Positions 17,743 to 29,715 of a stretch of DNA of 64,000 nucleotides are shown piece by piece; the stretch's first letter is position 1, and every line of letters starts with the position of its first letter. The stretch is from Desulfosporosinus lacus DSM 15449. Its GTDB lineage: Bacteria > Bacillota > Desulfitobacteriia > Desulfitobacteriales > Desulfitobacteriaceae. Made by a program: the position numbers and the translations under genes. The stretch is taken from the NCBI RefSeq assembly GCF_900129935.1, contig NZ_FQXJ01000003.1, positions 62,001-126,000 of the forward strand, in the 5' to 3' direction. The notes beneath the pieces are model-generated. The model was not told the DNA's origin, did not search any database, and worked only from the letters and a program-made list of their open reading frames with translations.

Positions 17743-18627
17743 TTACCAACCCCGTTCTTGCATACGCTGAGATTCGGTCAGGGTAGATATTTCAATTCCC
17801 GACATAGGTTGTCCTAAATCTTTGGAGATTTCCGCAAGCAATTTTGCATCCTTATAATGGGTCGTTGCCATAACAATTGCTTTAGCACGTGCTTTTGGAT
17901 CACCCGATTTAAAGATTCCTGAGCCTACAAAAATACCATCCACTCCCAGTTGCATCATTAAAGCAGCATCAGCTGGCGTAGCTATACCTCCTGCTGCGAA
18001 GTTAACGACGGGAAGTTTACCATGTTCCGCCACATAAAGAACCAAATCATAGGGAGCACCCATATCTTTGGCTGCAGTCATAAGCTCCTCTTGCGGCATC
18101 AATGTCAAAGCACGCATTTCACTCATCACGGTACGCATATGCCGAACTGCTTCAACTACATTACCTGTTCCAGGTTCTCCTTTGGTACGGATCATGGCGG
18201 CTCCTTCTCCGATTCGCCGTAATGCTTCACCCAGATTACGGCACCCGCAAACAAAAGGCACCTTGAAATCATGTTTATTAATATGATAAGAATCGTCTGC
18301 AGGAGTTAATACTTCAGACTCATCAATATAATCAGCACCTAAAGCTTCTAAAATTCGAGCTTCGACAAAATGTCCGATACGTGCTTTAGCCATGACTGGA
18401 ATAGACACTACAGCCATTATGTTCTTTATAATTGAGGGATCTGCCATCCGTGCAACTCCACCTTCTGCACGAATATCCGAAGGAACACGCTCTAAAGCCA
18501 TTACAGCACATGCTCCAGCCTCTTCTGCAATTATTGCCTGCTCAGGAGTGGTTACATCCATAATAACGCCACCCTTAAGCATTTCTGCAAGTCCAGTCTT
18601 AACTTTAAATGAGCCAATATCAGTCAT
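17743..18627 (-). CDS. pdxS: Pyridoxal 5'-phosphate synthase lyase subunit
   Basis: This 294-residue TIM-barrel enzyme condenses ribose 5-phosphate, glyceraldehyde 3-phosphate and ammonia to PLP. It works as a dodecamer with PdxT. The near-perfect family signature [20 protein letters not shown] is present, as are [12 protein letters not shown] with the active-site lysine and the late VGSGIFKS phosphate-binding segment. GAGGAGG precedes the ATG. The pdxST pair lies between serS and gyrA, an arrangement near the origin also seen in Bacillus. Confidence 0.98.
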   Translation of the reverse strand: MTDIGSFKVKTGLAEMLKGGVIMDVTTPEQAIIAEEAGACAVMALERVPSDIRAEGGVARMADPSIIKNIMAVVSIPVMAKARIGHFVEARILEALGADYIDESEVLTPADDSYHINKHDFKVPFVCGCRNLGEALRRIGEGAAMIRTKGEPGTGNVVEAVRHMRTVMSEMRALTLMPQEELMTAAKDMGAPYDLVLYVAEHGKLPVVNFAAGGIATPADAALMMQLGVDGIFVGSGIFKSGDPKARAKAIVMATTHYKDAKLLAEISKDLGQPMSGIEISTLTESQRMQERGW

Positions 18628-18731
18628 TATAATAGTTCCTCCTCAAGATAAATTGTTAAACAATAGTTTATGTATATAAACATATTCTATGAATCTCAGA
18701 CATGGTAACACCTTGCTCAAATTTTGTCAAT

Positions 18732-21215
18732 TTAGACTTCATCATCTGAGTCCTCGGAATTATCACCTTCCTCAATTTCTCCATCATCTTTCATCAAGAC
18801 TTTTGCAATCGCTACTACACTGCTTTCACCGGTCCGCATGGCCATAACCCCTTGTGCAGATCGTCCTTGATTAGAAATGCTTGAAACAGGAATTCTAAGC
18901 ATAATTCCATTATTGGTGATTACCATAAGTTCATCTTCAACTTGAACAACTTTGATTCCAACTAAAGTGCCAGTTTTAGCATTCAATTTCATGACAATAA
19001 CTCCTCGGCCGCCACGTCCTTGAACACGGAATTCCTTAAGATTAGTTCGCTTAGCAAATCCGTTTTCACTCATTGTTAGGAGTTCACCTTCGTCACCAAT
19101 AACATCCATTCCAACAACTAAATCGTTTGCTTCAAGCTTTATCCCTTTGACTCCACGCGCTGTACGTCCCATATAACGTACATCAGACTCTGGAAAACGA
19201 ATGGCAATTCCATTTTTAGTAGCTAAAAGAATATCATCCAATCCTTGGGTTAACTTAACCCCGATAAGTTCATCCTCTTCATCTAAGGTTAAAGCAATTA
19301 ACCCATCTCTTCGGGATGAATCATATTCCTGTAATGCTGTCTTCTTCATGATGCCGTTTTTAGTAGCTGTGATCAAGAAGAAGTCAGGACTATACTCTTT
19401 AATTGCCATAACTGCTGTTATCATTTCATGTTGGCTTAAATTTAAGAGGTTTATAACAGCAGTTCCCTTACCAGTTCGACTTGCTTCAGGAATCTCATGT
19501 GCTTTCAGTCGATACACTTTTCCCTGTGAAGTAAAGAAAAGAATATAGTGATGTGTGGTCGTTGTAAAGAGATGTTCAACAAAATCTCGTTCTTTAGTAG
19601 CCATCCCATGGACCCCTTTGCCCCCTCGGTTCTGGCTCTTGTATGTATTTAGAGGCAACCGTTTAATATACCCGTAATGCGTAACGGTGACAACTACGTC
19701 TTCAACTGCAATAAGATCTTCAATATCCATTTTACTAACATCAACCGTTATCTGTGTCCGTCGAGAATCCCCAAATTTATGATTTATTTCTTCCAATTCA
19801 GCTTTAACAATTCCAATAACCATAGCTTCTGAGGCAAGAACTGATTTAAGATAATCAATAGTCTTCATCAGTTCCTTGTATTGATTCTCCAATTTTTCTC
19901 GTTCTAATCCAGTCAGGCGTTTTAATCTCATATCTACTATGGCTTGGGCTTGTTTTTCACTTAAACCAAATCGCATTGATAGATTTTCTCTAGCCTTTGA
20001 TTCATCAGATGAAGAGCGAATGGTTTCAATAACTTCATCAATATGATCAAGTGCTATTCTCAGTCCCTCAATAATATGAGCTTCTGCCTCCGCTTTATTG
20101 AGTTCAAACCTAGTTCTTCTAACAATTACATCTTTTTGATGTTCAATAAAATAATGAATCATATCCTTAAGCGTAAGAGTTTTTGGCTGTCCATTGACTA
20201 AGGCCAGCATATTTACGCCAAAAGTATCTTCTAATTGAGTATGTTTATAGAGTTGGTTTAAAATAACTTTCGGATTGACATCACGTCTTAACTCTATAAC
20301 AATACGCATCCCTGACCTGTCCGATTCATCCCTAAGGTCGGTGATCCCATCAATTTTCTTATCACGAACAAGGTCAGCAATTTTTTCAATCATTCTAGCT
20401 TTATTGACCATAAACGGAATTTCTGTGACAAGGATACGGGTCTTACCCGACTTTTCCATGTTTTCAATTTGTGCTTTAGCTCTTATTTTTATTGAACCTC
20501 TTCCAGTCAGATAAGCAGATCTGATTCCTTCGTGACCCATGATCGTTGCACCAGTTGGGAAGTCTGGACCTTTTATATAATTAATTAGTTCGTCAATTGA
20601 TAATTCCGGATTTTCCATCAAAGCAATTGTCGCTTGGACCACTTCTGTTAAATTATGAGGTGGAATATTCGTTGCCATTCCTACGGCAATTCCTGAAGAA
20701 CCGTTTACAAGCAAATTTGGAAATTTTGAAGGCAATACTGTAGGTTCTTCTTGTTTTTCATCATAGTTAAGTCCGAAATCAACAGTATCCTTGTCAATAT
20801 CTGCTAACATATAAGTCGCTAGTTTAGCCATTCGCAGTTCAGTATAACGCATAGCTGCCGCAGAGTCTCCATCAACTGAACCAAAGTTACCGTGTCCGTC
20901 AACAAGCGGATAGCGACTTGCAAAATCTTGCGCCAAACGAACAACCGCATCATAAATTGAAGAATCTCCGTGGGGGTGGAATTTACCCATGCAATCCCCA
21001 ACAAGTCGTGCGGACTTACTATAAGGCTTGTTCGGAGTCAAACCCAACTCATGAAGAGTATAAAGAATTCTGCGATGCACCGGTTTGAGCCCGTCTCGCA
21101 CATCGGGCAAAGCACGACTAACGATAACACTCATAGAGTAATCGATAAATGACTTTCGCATTTCTTCTGCAATTTCAATAGGAAGGACTTTCCCTCCCAA
21201 TAGTTCATCCGCCAT
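18732..21215 (-). CDS. gyrA: DNA gyrase subunit A
   Basis: This 827-residue subunit cuts and rejoins DNA during ATP-driven negative supercoiling. The active-site tyrosine is in [10 protein letters not shown], the quinolone-region residues lie in [10 protein letters not shown], and the C-terminal DNA-wrapping pinwheel contains the GyrA box QGRGGRGV. The C-terminus ends in an acidic tail. It starts 14 bases after gyrB, forming a gyrBA operon. A serine follows HPHGD, so no quinolone-resistance change is apparent at that site. Confidence 0.98.
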   Translation of the reverse strand: MADELLGGKVLPIEIAEEMRKSFIDYSMSVIVSRALPDVRDGLKPVHRRILYTLHELGLTPNKPYSKSARLVGDCMGKFHPHGDSSIYDAVVRLAQDFASRYPLVDGHGNFGSVDGDSAAAMRYTELRMAKLATYMLADIDKDTVDFGLNYDEKQEEPTVLPSKFPNLLVNGSSGIAVGMATNIPPHNLTEVVQATIALMENPELSIDELINYIKGPDFPTGATIMGHEGIRSAYLTGRGSIKIRAKAQIENMEKSGKTRILVTEIPFMVNKARMIEKIADLVRDKKIDGITDLRDESDRSGMRIVIELRRDVNPKVILNQLYKHTQLEDTFGVNMLALVNGQPKTLTLKDMIHYFIEHQKDVIVRRTRFELNKAEAEAHIIEGLRIALDHIDEVIETIRSSSDESKARENLSMRFGLSEKQAQAIVDMRLKRLTGLEREKLENQYKELMKTIDYLKSVLASEAMVIGIVKAELEEINHKFGDSRRTQITVDVSKMDIEDLIAVEDVVVTVTHYGYIKRLPLNTYKSQNRGGKGVHGMATKERDFVEHLFTTTTHHYILFFTSQGKVYRLKAHEIPEASRTGKGTAVINLLNLSQHEMITAVMAIKEYSPDFFLITATKNGIMKKTALQEYDSSRRDGLIALTLDEEDELIGVKLTQGLDDILLATKNGIAIRFPESDVRYMGRTARGVKGIKLEANDLVVGMDVIGDEGELLTMSENGFAKRTNLKEFRVQGRGGRGVIVMKLNAKTGTLVGIKVVQVEDELMVITNNGIMLRIPVSSISNQGRSAQGVMAMRTGESSVVAIAKVLMKDDGEIEEGDNSEDSDDEV

Positions 21216-21229
21216 GAATGAGCACCCCT

Positions 21230-23176
<1,947 letters not shown>

Positions 23177-23177
23177 C

Positions 23178-23310
23178 TATAGAAAACTTGACTAGCGCCA
23201 AGACTTTTATTCGCCGGCGGTCGCCATAGTCGCACTTATGCGCAGGCCATAACTCTAACAGAAATGTTCAAAGTTAGAACATCACATAGATGGCAATGGT
23301 GCCTTATTAG
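23178..23310 (-). repeat. Dispersed intergenic repeat, copy C
   Basis: Lying between remB and gyrB, this copy reads on the minus strand GGCACC..TGCCATCTATG, a TCTAAC/GTTAGA hairpin, ATGGCC..GCGCATAAGTG, ACTATGGCGACCGCC and the terminal CTTGGCGCTAGTCAAG. The order is the same as in copy D (28.2 kb) and in the 3' part of copy E, so C is a fairly full-length, diverged member. Confidence 0.65.
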
Positions 23311-23415
23311 CATGAAAGTTTGACTAGTACCAAAAAATACCTTCAACCTTATTATTGTACACTAAAATTTAAGATGTATCAATTTAAAGCTAATTTAAAC
23401 TAAAAGCTTTAATTT

Positions 23416-23676
23416 TTAACTTTCATTTCCTATTTCGGTAAAAGTACGCCTAAATAATGTAATCGAAGAAATTGGAGAAAAATACAAATCATTTATCGTT
23501 ACAATTAAGGTTTTTTCCTTACCTTTATCTGAAATATAGTAAATACTTTTATAATGGTCCTTCATTTTATCTAAAAATACTTGGTTAGTTTGACTTATTT
23601 TTTTCATATCTAAGTCTATAATTGTAACAATTTCATCTTTTTTAATCAGAACATCTCCACCAAGATGTAAATACAA
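23416..23676 (-). CDS. remB: RemB/YaaB family (DUF370) small regulator
   Basis: This 86-residue protein begins MYLHLGGDVLIKKDEIVTIID, which is characteristic of the RemA/RemB (DUF370) family. In Bacillus the paralogue RemA is a DNA-binding activator of extracellular-matrix genes; the role of RemB is less clear. Position between recF and gyrB is the same as yaaB in Bacillus. The start directly adjoins the recF stop. Confidence 0.9.
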   Translation of the reverse strand: MYLHLGGDVLIKKDEIVTIIDLDMKKISQTNQVFLDKMKDHYKSIYYISDKGKEKTLIVTINDLYFSPISSITLFRRTFTEIGNES

Positions 23677-24771
23677 CTAAGTTTCCCTCCTTATGTGCCC
23701 TTGTTCCACAAAATAAAGTGTTCCTAACTCAAGATGATTATCAGCACTCGTCATAGTTATAAGAGTTTGTATGTGTGAAGACTCTATGAACTTTATTAAA
23801 TAGTCTCTCCTAAAACGGTCCAATTCAGACAACACGTCATCAAGTAAAAGAAGGGGGTATTCCCCTTTTTCTTGACGTATTATCTCAAGTTCAGCAAGTT
23901 TTAGGCTCAACACTAAAGACCGCTGTTGCCCTTGTGATGCATAAAGTCGTGCTGGCTTATTATTTAGGAGTATCTGTAAATCATCACGATGAGGTCCTAC
24001 AAGAACCATTTGACGTTCTATCTCTTGATCTAATTTATCATTTAGTAATTTTGGAAATTCAGATATAGCTTCATTTGCAGTTCTTTTACCTAAAGCATAG
24101 TAGAGTATCATCAATTTTTCTTTTTTTGAGGACAAATTTCCATAAATGGGGTCAGCTGCATCTTGTAAGCGTTGCGTCAAATCCGCTCTATTGAGAATAA
24201 TCTTTTCTCCCAATTCAATAATTTGTTCATTCCAAAGCTGTAATTGTGAGTATTTCAAATGCTTGTCAGTAAAAGACTTTAATAATGCACTTTTCTGCTG
24301 AATCACTTTATTATACGCGTTTAGAATACTTACATGTCCTGGGCGCATTTGTGCAATATGCAAGTCCAAAAATCTTCTTCTTTCCGAAGGCCCCCCTTTT
24401 ATCATAACAAGGTCATCCGGAGAAAAGAAGATTACATTTATGGTCCCAACAAAATCGGATAAACGTTGACAAGATACTTTGTTTATTTTGACCATTTTCC
24501 TTTTATCTTTATAATGACTTTCCAACGATACTTTACGGTCATTCATTAAAAAATCCCCATAAAGATGAAATTCACTTTGATCCCAACGTAACAATTCTTG
24601 CTCCCGATGTACTCTATAGGATTTACCAGTCAATAAGTAATAAATTCCTTCAATAATATTTGTCTTACCCTGACCATTATCTCCAATTAAAATATTTGTT
24701 CCAGGCATGAATTGGATAGTTTCATTTTCATAATTACGGAAATTCTGTAAGCGCATATTATTTATCATCAT
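23677..24771 (-). CDS. recF: DNA replication and repair protein RecF
   Basis: This 364-residue SMC-like ATPase binds gapped DNA and helps RecOR load RecA. It has Walker A GDNGQGKTN, the signature region YASQGQQRSLVLSLKLAE and Walker B LLLLDDVLSELD. It follows dnaN after eight bases. The small S4-domain gene yaaA, often between dnaN and recF in Firmicutes, is absent here. Confidence 0.97.
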   Translation of the reverse strand: MMINNMRLQNFRNYENETIQFMPGTNILIGDNGQGKTNIIEGIYYLLTGKSYRVHREQELLRWDQSEFHLYGDFLMNDRKVSLESHYKDKRKMVKINKVSCQRLSDFVGTINVIFFSPDDLVMIKGGPSERRRFLDLHIAQMRPGHVSILNAYNKVIQQKSALLKSFTDKHLKYSQLQLWNEQIIELGEKIILNRADLTQRLQDAADPIYGNLSSKKEKLMILYYALGKRTANEAISEFPKLLNDKLDQEIERQMVLVGPHRDDLQILLNNKPARLYASQGQQRSLVLSLKLAELEIIRQEKGEYPLLLLDDVLSELDRFRRDYLIKFIESSHIQTLITMTSADNHLELGTLYFVEQGHIRRET

Positions 24772-24779
24772 AATTATTA

Positions 24780-25883
24780 TTAAGACGTTCTTACCGGTAA
24801 TACCAGATAAATATAATTCGGATTGTCTAATGGTCGCATTACTCCTGGACTAAATGGTCCAGATAATTCAAATAAAATGCGATCGCTGTCTATTACTTTT
24901 AAAGCATCAATCAAAAATTTTGCATTAAAAGCAATCCTTACATCCTTGCCTTCCATCTCTATGCCTATTTGCTCAGATATTTTGCCTAATTCTGAACTCT
25001 GATCAATTCTCAACTCATTATTTTCTACATTTATCCTTATAATATTAGCACCACTTTTGTCGCGAGATAGCAATGAAGCCCGTTCCACTGCGTCAAGAAA
25101 TTCTTTAACTGATAAATACACTTTTGTTTCACATGTTTGAGGGATAACTTGTTTATAGTTAGGAAATTGACCCTCTATAAGCCTCGATATTAGATAAATT
25201 GACCCAAATTGGAAAACTACCTGATTACTGCTGTAACTAATGTTCAAGACCTCATCTTCATCTCTTAACAAACGATAAATTTCCGAAAGAGTTTTAGAGG
25301 GAATAATGCCGCTAAAACGTGATTCTCCCGAATTAGTTATTTCAGAAATAATATAGGCTAATCGATGTGTATCTGTGGCCACTAGTCGAATATTTGTACC
25401 CTCAATTTGCAAGAGTATCCCATTAAAAACTGGTCTATTTTCTTCTGCAGCACAGGAGAATATGGTCTGTTTAATCATATTTTTAAAGATCATAGTGGGT
25501 AATTCAAAGGATAAGGGTTCTATAAGATCTGGAAGCAAAGGGAATTCTTCTGGATCGTAACCATGCAAAATAATTTCTGATTGGTAATAACCTATTGTTA
25601 TTTGTTGATCTTTTTCTTCTAATGTGATTGTAGTATCTGGTAATTTACGAACAACTTCTGTAAATAGTTTAGCAGGAACGATCATTGTCCCTTCCTCAGT
25701 GACTTGGGCTGGAACGTCACAACGAATCCCCATTTCAAGATCAGTAGCTGCAAATTGTAAAGACTGATTATCGGCCTGAATTAAAATTCCTTGAAGGACC
25801 GGCAATGGGTTTTTATTAGAAACAGCCCGTTGAACAGCATTTACACCAGAAAGCAGTGCATCTTTTGAGCAGAAGATTTTCAT
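24780..25883 (-). CDS. dnaN: DNA polymerase III subunit beta (sliding clamp)
   Basis: This 367-residue clamp subunit forms a ring dimer that tethers the polymerase. It has three similar domains of about 120 residues and family phrases such as LPVLQGILIQ, FSCAAEENRPVFNGI and the C-terminal LPVRTS. GGAGGA stands ahead of the ATG. It lies 340 bases downstream of dnaA on the same strand, with DnaA boxes in that gap. Confidence 0.98.
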   Translation of the reverse strand: MKIFCSKDALLSGVNAVQRAVSNKNPLPVLQGILIQADNQSLQFAATDLEMGIRCDVPAQVTEEGTMIVPAKLFTEVVRKLPDTTITLEEKDQQITIGYYQSEIILHGYDPEEFPLLPDLIEPLSFELPTMIFKNMIKQTIFSCAAEENRPVFNGILLQIEGTNIRLVATDTHRLAYIISEITNSGESRFSGIIPSKTLSEIYRLLRDEDEVLNISYSSNQVVFQFGSIYLISRLIEGQFPNYKQVIPQTCETKVYLSVKEFLDAVERASLLSRDKSGANIIRINVENNELRIDQSSELGKISEQIGIEMEGKDVRIAFNAKFLIDALKVIDSDRILFELSGPFSPGVMRPLDNPNYIYLVLPVRTS

Positions 25884-25932
25884 ATGAATCGAATCCTCCT
25901 ATAAATTTTATCCCCTGGATAAGATTAAATAG

Positions 25933-25949
25933 ACTTCAGAATCTGAAGT
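25933..25949. repeat. 17-bp perfect palindrome upstream of dnaN
   Basis: ACTTCAGA and TCTGAAGT flank a single central A, about 50 bases before the dnaN start. It is long enough to be an operator or a small hairpin, but no regulator is indicated. Confidence 0.4.
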
Positions 25950-26079
25950 AGTTTTTTAGTGATTGTTATTTTTGAGTAAGAAAATTTTAATTAGATTTTT
26001 TTATTTCTTGCTCGTTCTAAACCCGGGTTATTAATAATAAGATAATAGTTAGTAGTTGTAGTAGTATCGCTTGTCAACA

Positions 26080-26200
26080 TGTGTATAAGTAGACTGACAT
26101 GTCTAAACGACTGATAAAACCTATGTTGAAAAAGTTGTGGACAACCGGATCAAATTATCCACGTGTCCACATTTAAAAATTTATTACTATTTTATCCACA
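26080..26200. other. DnaA-box cluster between dnaA and dnaN (origin sub-region)
   Basis: Four 9-mers match the DnaA box TTATNCACA exactly or with one change. They are TTATACACA on the minus strand (26088-26080), TTGTCCACA on the minus strand (26144-26136), TTATCCACG (26155-26163) and TTATCCACA (26192-26200). Together with the cluster upstream of dnaA this gives a bipartite origin, as in Bacillus. The rest of 25884-26224 is A/T-rich and holds no gene. Confidence 0.8.
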
Positions 26201-26224
26201 GGTTAAGAACAATATTTTAAAGCT

Positions 26225-27583
26225 TTAATCGGATTGAATACGTTGTATTATTTCATTCACTTTTTTCTCGAGCAACGGGTCATTGCTTAGGGCTTGTGTA
26301 ATTTTATCGTGAGCATGCATTACAGTCGTATGATCTCTTCCCCCAAATTCGTCTCCTATTTTAGGTAAAGAGAAATCTGTAAGCTGACGAGAAAGATACA
26401 TGGCGATTTGTCTGGGAAAAGCAACGGCACGGGTTCTTTTCTTAGCTTTAAAATCAGTAGGTGACAAGTTAAAAAATCTTGCTACAGATTCTTGAATAAT
26501 ATCAATGGTTATTTGCTTTGTATTATTTGCTGGGATAATATCTTTTAATGCTTCTACTGCTACTTCTGCAGTTATAGGGATTGAACTAAGGGAGGCAAAA
26601 GCCATTACTCTTATTAGTGCGCCTTCGAGCTCACGTATATTCGAACGAATCTTGTCAGCAATGTAAACCATTACTTCATTAGGAACCTGGAGGTTTTCCA
26701 TCATTGCCTTTTTTCGAAGAATAGCTATGCGTGTTTCTAGATCGGGTGCCTGAATATCAGTTATTAAACCCCATTCAAAACGTGATCGTAAACGGTCTTC
26801 TAACGTTGGTATTTCTTTTGGAGGACGATCAGATGAAATAATAATTTGTTTATTAGCTTCATGAAGTGCATTGAATGTATGAAAGAACTCTTCTTGAGTT
26901 CGTTCTTTGCCAGCTAAAAACTGAATATCATCAATTAGCAGGATATCAACGTTTCGGTAATGATTGCGGAATTCTTCGGGGTTTTCGTCTCTGATGGAAT
27001 CTATCAGCTCATTTGTAAATTTTTCACTAGAAACATAAATAACCTTAGTATTAGGTGATCGTTGAAGGACATGATGCCCTATTGCATGCATGAGGTGGGT
27101 TTTTCCCAGACCTACTCCACCGTAAATAAATAGGGGATTATAGGACTTGGCCGGTGATTCAGCCACAGCTAAGGAAGCGGCATGAGCAAAACGATTACTA
27201 TTACCAATAACAAAAGTGTCGAAGGTGTATTTGGTATTAAGTGAATTAGGAATAGGTTCATTATGTTTAGAAACTGCAACTGTAGGCTCAGTTGAGGATA
27301 TATCGTCACTATAAGTATCTCCTAAAGAAGATAAAATAAAGCGAAGACTTACAGAATGACCTAAAACGGATTGAACAGAAGACCTAATCATAGGTGCATA
27401 ACGACTTTCTAACCAATCTTTTGCAAATTCATTGGGGACACTAATGACAAGTGTATCTCCATCAATATTAAGAAGTCGTGTAGAACTCAACCAAGTTTCA
27501 AAGCTCGGCTTAGAAAGTTCATTTTTTAGTTTTTCTAGCGTTTCCTGCCACAATAATTGGAGTGAGTTCGACTGTGGTGGCAT
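26225..27583 (-). CDS. dnaA: Chromosomal replication initiator protein DnaA
   Basis: This 452-residue AAA+ initiator binds DnaA boxes and melts the origin. Domain I ([22 protein letters not shown]) comes first. The AAA+ core has Walker [11 protein letters not shown] and Walker [20 protein letters not shown]. Domain IV carries the DNA-binding signature [14 protein letters not shown]. An open frame extends 30 codons upstream, but the ATG at 27583 has GGGAGG seven bases ahead and matches the family start. Confidence 0.98.
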   Translation of the reverse strand: MPPQSNSLQLLWQETLEKLKNELSKPSFETWLSSTRLLNIDGDTLVISVPNEFAKDWLESRYAPMIRSSVQSVLGHSVSLRFILSSLGDTYSDDISSTEPTVAVSKHNEPIPNSLNTKYTFDTFVIGNSNRFAHAASLAVAESPAKSYNPLFIYGGVGLGKTHLMHAIGHHVLQRSPNTKVIYVSSEKFTNELIDSIRDENPEEFRNHYRNVDILLIDDIQFLAGKERTQEEFFHTFNALHEANKQIIISSDRPPKEIPTLEDRLRSRFEWGLITDIQAPDLETRIAILRKKAMMENLQVPNEVMVYIADKIRSNIRELEGALIRVMAFASLSSIPITAEVAVEALKDIIPANNTKQITIDIIQESVARFFNLSPTDFKAKKRTRAVAFPRQIAMYLSRQLTDFSLPKIGDEFGGRDHTTVMHAHDKITQALSNDPLLEKKVNEIIQRIQSD

Positions 27584-27840
27584 TGATGGACCTCCCTTGT
27601 CTAAAAATGAAAGAAATATGACAATAAAAAAGTTATACACAAACTTATACACATTTGTGGATAACTTAAACAAATTACGTGTTGTGAATAAAAGAAAACA
27701 CGATTTGTTGTTGTCGTCAGGTATTGTAGAAATATAATATCAAGTTTCGGTAGGGTTATCAACAGGAATATCGTCTGTTTATAAAATTATTCACAGTGGA
27801 TAACTTTTTTGACTATAAGTTATCCACATTGTGTCAAAGT
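27584..27840. other. oriC: Chromosomal origin oriC, DnaA-box cluster upstream of dnaA
   Basis: Eight DnaA-box-like 9-mers occur in about 200 bases. Forward boxes are TTATACACA at 27633 and 27645, TTATCAACA at 27756, TTATTCACA at 27787 and TTATCCACA at 27820. Reverse boxes are at 27656-27664 (TTATCCACA), 27683-27691 (TTATTCACA) and 27795-27803 (TTATCCACT). The intervening DNA is A/T-rich. Gene strand switches here from minus to plus, as expected at a bidirectional origin. No protein gene lies in 27584-27940. Confidence 0.93.
27734..27762 (-). promoter_or_regulatory. dnaA promoter overlapped by a DnaA box
   Basis: On the minus strand TTGATA is followed by exactly 17 bases and TATTAT. The -35 element lies within the DnaA box TTATCAACA at 27756-27764, which would allow DnaA to repress its own gene. 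Confidence 0.7.
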
Positions 27841-27847
27841 CATTTGC

Positions 27848-27877
27848 TTGACAGATTAAAAATTTTTAGAGTATAAT
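27848..27877 (+). promoter_or_regulatory. Promoter of the rpmH operon
   Basis: A consensus TTGACA and TATAAT are separated by 18 bases, about 65 bases before rpmH. The last DnaA box of the origin ends 20 bases upstream of the -35 element. Confidence 0.85.
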
Positions 27878-27940
27878 CTCTAAGTAAGTTTGATTGTCTT
27901 CGAATGTTTTTTCGTTTGAAATAAAGGAGGTGTCGTTAAA

Positions 27941-28075
27941 TTGAAGAGAACATATCAACCGAAGAATCGGCGTCATAAGCGTGTTCACGGTTTTTTAAGT
28001 CGGATGAGTACGCCAACGGGGCGAAATGTAATAAAGCGCCGTCGTTTAAAGGGTCGGAAGAAGTTATCAGTTTAA
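27941..28075 (+). CDS. rpmH: Large ribosomal subunit protein bL34
   Basis: This 44-residue, highly basic protein reads [18 protein letters not shown] at the start and ends GRKKLSV, the invariant L34 pattern. It starts at TTG with AAGGAGGTG eight bases ahead. It is the first gene to the right of the origin, the usual place for rpmH, and has its own terminator directly after the stop. Confidence 0.97.
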   Translation: MKRTYQPKNRRHKRVHGFLSRMSTPTGRNVIKRRRLKGRKKLSV

Positions 28076-28101
28076 GGCCGCAATTATGTGGCCTTTTTTT
28101 T
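28074..28101 (+). terminator. Terminator after rpmH
   Basis: AAGGCCGC and GTGGCCTT form a stem around AATTAT, followed by a run of T. The stem begins inside the rpmH stop codon. Confidence 0.88.
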
Positions 28102-28139
28102 ACAGTCTGAAAGTATAACTAATCGTTACATACTTTATG

Positions 28140-28345
28140 TAAGGATCCCTTCTCGCCATTACGGTACCTAATGACATCTATAGCGGTGTACTAACCTCGA
28201 ACATCCTTGTTCGAGTCATGGTGGTGCTCTTTCTCAACCATCCTTGGTTGAGTCATACAGGGACATTCAGGTCGTCCATGGCCAGCGATTAAGTGTAACT
28301 ATGGCGACCGCCAAGGCCTGTGGCTTGGCGGAAACCAAGTTTATC
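28140..28345 (+). repeat. Dispersed intergenic repeat, copy D (best-preserved full copy)
   Basis: Modules in order are GGATCCCTTCTCGCCAT, GGTACCTAATGACATCTATAG, GGTGTACTAAC, hairpin CTCGAACA-TCCT-TGTTCGAG, TCATGGTGGTGCTC, hairpin CTCAACCA-TCCT-TGGTTGAG, CCATGGCCAGCG, AAGTGTAACTATGGCGACC, GCCAAG and the terminal GCTTGGCG..ACCAAG. The central 67 bases (28186-28252) are almost identical to 49447-49514. It fills the rpmH-rnpA gap and I see no gene in it. Confidence 0.75.
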
Positions 28346-28370
28346 TGATAAATAATTTTTATAAGCTGTC

Positions 28371-28416
28371 ATTCTAACTTGTAAAACGTTTAAACTAAGG
28401 CATAGTGAGTTAGAAT
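28371..28416 (+). other. 9-bp inverted repeat before rnpA
   Basis: ATTCTAACT (28371-28379) and AGTTAGAAT (28408-28416) are exact inverses, with an AAACGTTT-type palindrome between them, about 30 bases before rnpA. It could be a leader hairpin or an operator. Confidence 0.4.
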
Positions 28417-28447
28417 ATGATAGAAGGTATGTAAGCCTGGAGGAGTT

Positions 28448-28789
28448 ATGCTACAAAGAAAGTTTCGCTTGCGTCAAAAATCGGGCTTCAAATCAATTTT
28501 CGAACTCGGAAAAAATTACTCTGTAAAATATGTTGCTATTTATGTTTTTTACAAAGGCCCTAATCGTTTTGGTTTTATTGCCTCTAAAAAGGTAGGGAAT
28601 TCTGTTCAAAGAAATCGAGCAAAGAGACTTATGAGGGAAGTCATCCGGCTTCATTTGACGGAAATCAGGAAAGATATACAAATTATTTGTATAGCAAGAG
28701 CAAGAATCAAAGGAGTTTCCTACTCTGAAGTCGAAAGCAATATGATGAATATTTTAAAAAAAGCTAATACCTTAATAAAAAGTGAGTAA
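28448..28789 (+). CDS. rnpA: Ribonuclease P protein component
   Basis: This 113-residue basic protein assists the RNase P RNA in removing 5' leaders from tRNAs. The signature is seen at [33 protein letters not shown] directly precedes the ATG. It overlaps or abuts yidD and heads the rnpA-yidD-yidC-jag operon. Confidence 0.96.
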   Translation: MLQRKFRLRQKSGFKSIFELGKNYSVKYVAIYVFYKGPNRFGFIASKKVGNSVQRNRAKRLMREVIRLHLTEIRKDIQIICIARARIKGVSYSEVESNMMNILKKANTLIKSE

Positions 28790-28793
28790 ATTA

Positions 28794-29000
28794 ATGAGAC
28801 GTATTTTAATTGGGATTATTCGTTTATATCAAGTTTTAATTTCTCCTCTAAAGGGACAAACTTGTCGCTTTTATCCAAGTTGTTCGGAATATTCTGCTCA
28901 GGCTCTATTAAAATACGGCCTAATTAAAGGAAGTTGGAAATCAATTAAACGGATATTAAAATGTCATCCGTTTCATCCAGGTGGGCACGACCCAGTTTAA
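28794..29000 (+). CDS. yidD: YidD family membrane protein insertion efficiency factor
   Basis: This small protein of about 68 residues is thought to help YidC insert membrane proteins. The diagnostic Cys-rich segment [15 protein letters not shown] and [17 protein letters not shown] are present. I use the ATG at 28794, giving [21 protein letters not shown], rather than the GTG at 28782 that overlaps the rnpA stop. Neither start has a strong ribosome-binding site. Confidence 0.92.
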   Translation: MRRILIGIIRLYQVLISPLKGQTCRFYPSCSEYSAQALLKYGLIKGSWKSIKRILKCHPFHPGGHDPV

Positions 29001-29011
29001 GGAGGGCTTCT

Positions 29012-29686
29012 GTGAGTACTATTGTTGAAGGAATGACTTATTTGTTAAACATACTCTATAGTATGTCTGCTGCAATAGGTTTACCGTATTATGGTGTTGC
29101 GATTATACTTTTGACGATGTTAATTAAGACCCTGATTTTTCCGCTAACTTATAAACAAATGGCTTCAATGCGAAAAACGGTAGATTTACAACCAAAAATT
29201 AAAGCACTTCAAGAAAAACATAAAAATAATAAAGAAAAAGCGAATGCAGCCGTTATGGAGTTGTATAAAGAACATCAAGTAAATCCTTTGGGCGGCTGTC
29301 TACCTATTATCATTCAGTTGCCGATTTTTTGGGCTTTATACAGTACGTTGTTACATTTTCCTTATGACCCAACAAATCCTTCCGCTCATTTGTTTTTAGG
29401 CTTTGACTTAACAGTTGTATATGGGTTTGCTCTCTCATATCATATAATTTTACCAATCTTTGCTGCAGCTACAACTTATCTGCAAACTAAATTAACGAGT
29501 CCAAATGCTACCACAGATCCTACCCAAAAAACAATGTTATATATCATGCCAGTGTTTTTTGCTTACATTAGCGTTACAGTTCCAGCCGGGTTAGCTTTAT
29601 ATTGGGTGACGATGAACGTTGTATCGATTTTTCAACAACTTTATATTAATAACAGGCTAGCTAATAAAACTAAAAAAGCAATATAG
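29012..29686 (+). CDS. yidC: YidC/OxaI-family membrane protein insertase
   Basis: This 224-residue insertase has about five membrane segments and the conserved positively charged hairpin (QKIKALQEKHKNNKEKA region), with GGCLPIIIQLPIFWALY as the core motif. It is the short Gram-positive form without a large extracellular domain. It also lacks a lipoprotein signal, unlike Bacillus SpoIIIJ. The frame is open for 17 more codons. The GTG at 29012 is chosen because AGGAGGG precedes it and it follows the yidD stop by 11 bases. Confidence 0.94.
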   Translation: MSTIVEGMTYLLNILYSMSAAIGLPYYGVAIILLTMLIKTLIFPLTYKQMASMRKTVDLQPKIKALQEKHKNNKEKANAAVMELYKEHQVNPLGGCLPIIIQLPIFWALYSTLLHFPYDPTNPSAHLFLGFDLTVVYGFALSYHIILPIFAAATTYLQTKLTSPNATTDPTQKTMLYIMPVFFAYISVTVPAGLALYWVTMNVVSIFQQLYINNRLANKTKKAI

Positions 29687-29715
29687 GGACGTGTAAGGCG
29701 TGAGGAGGATCGTTC

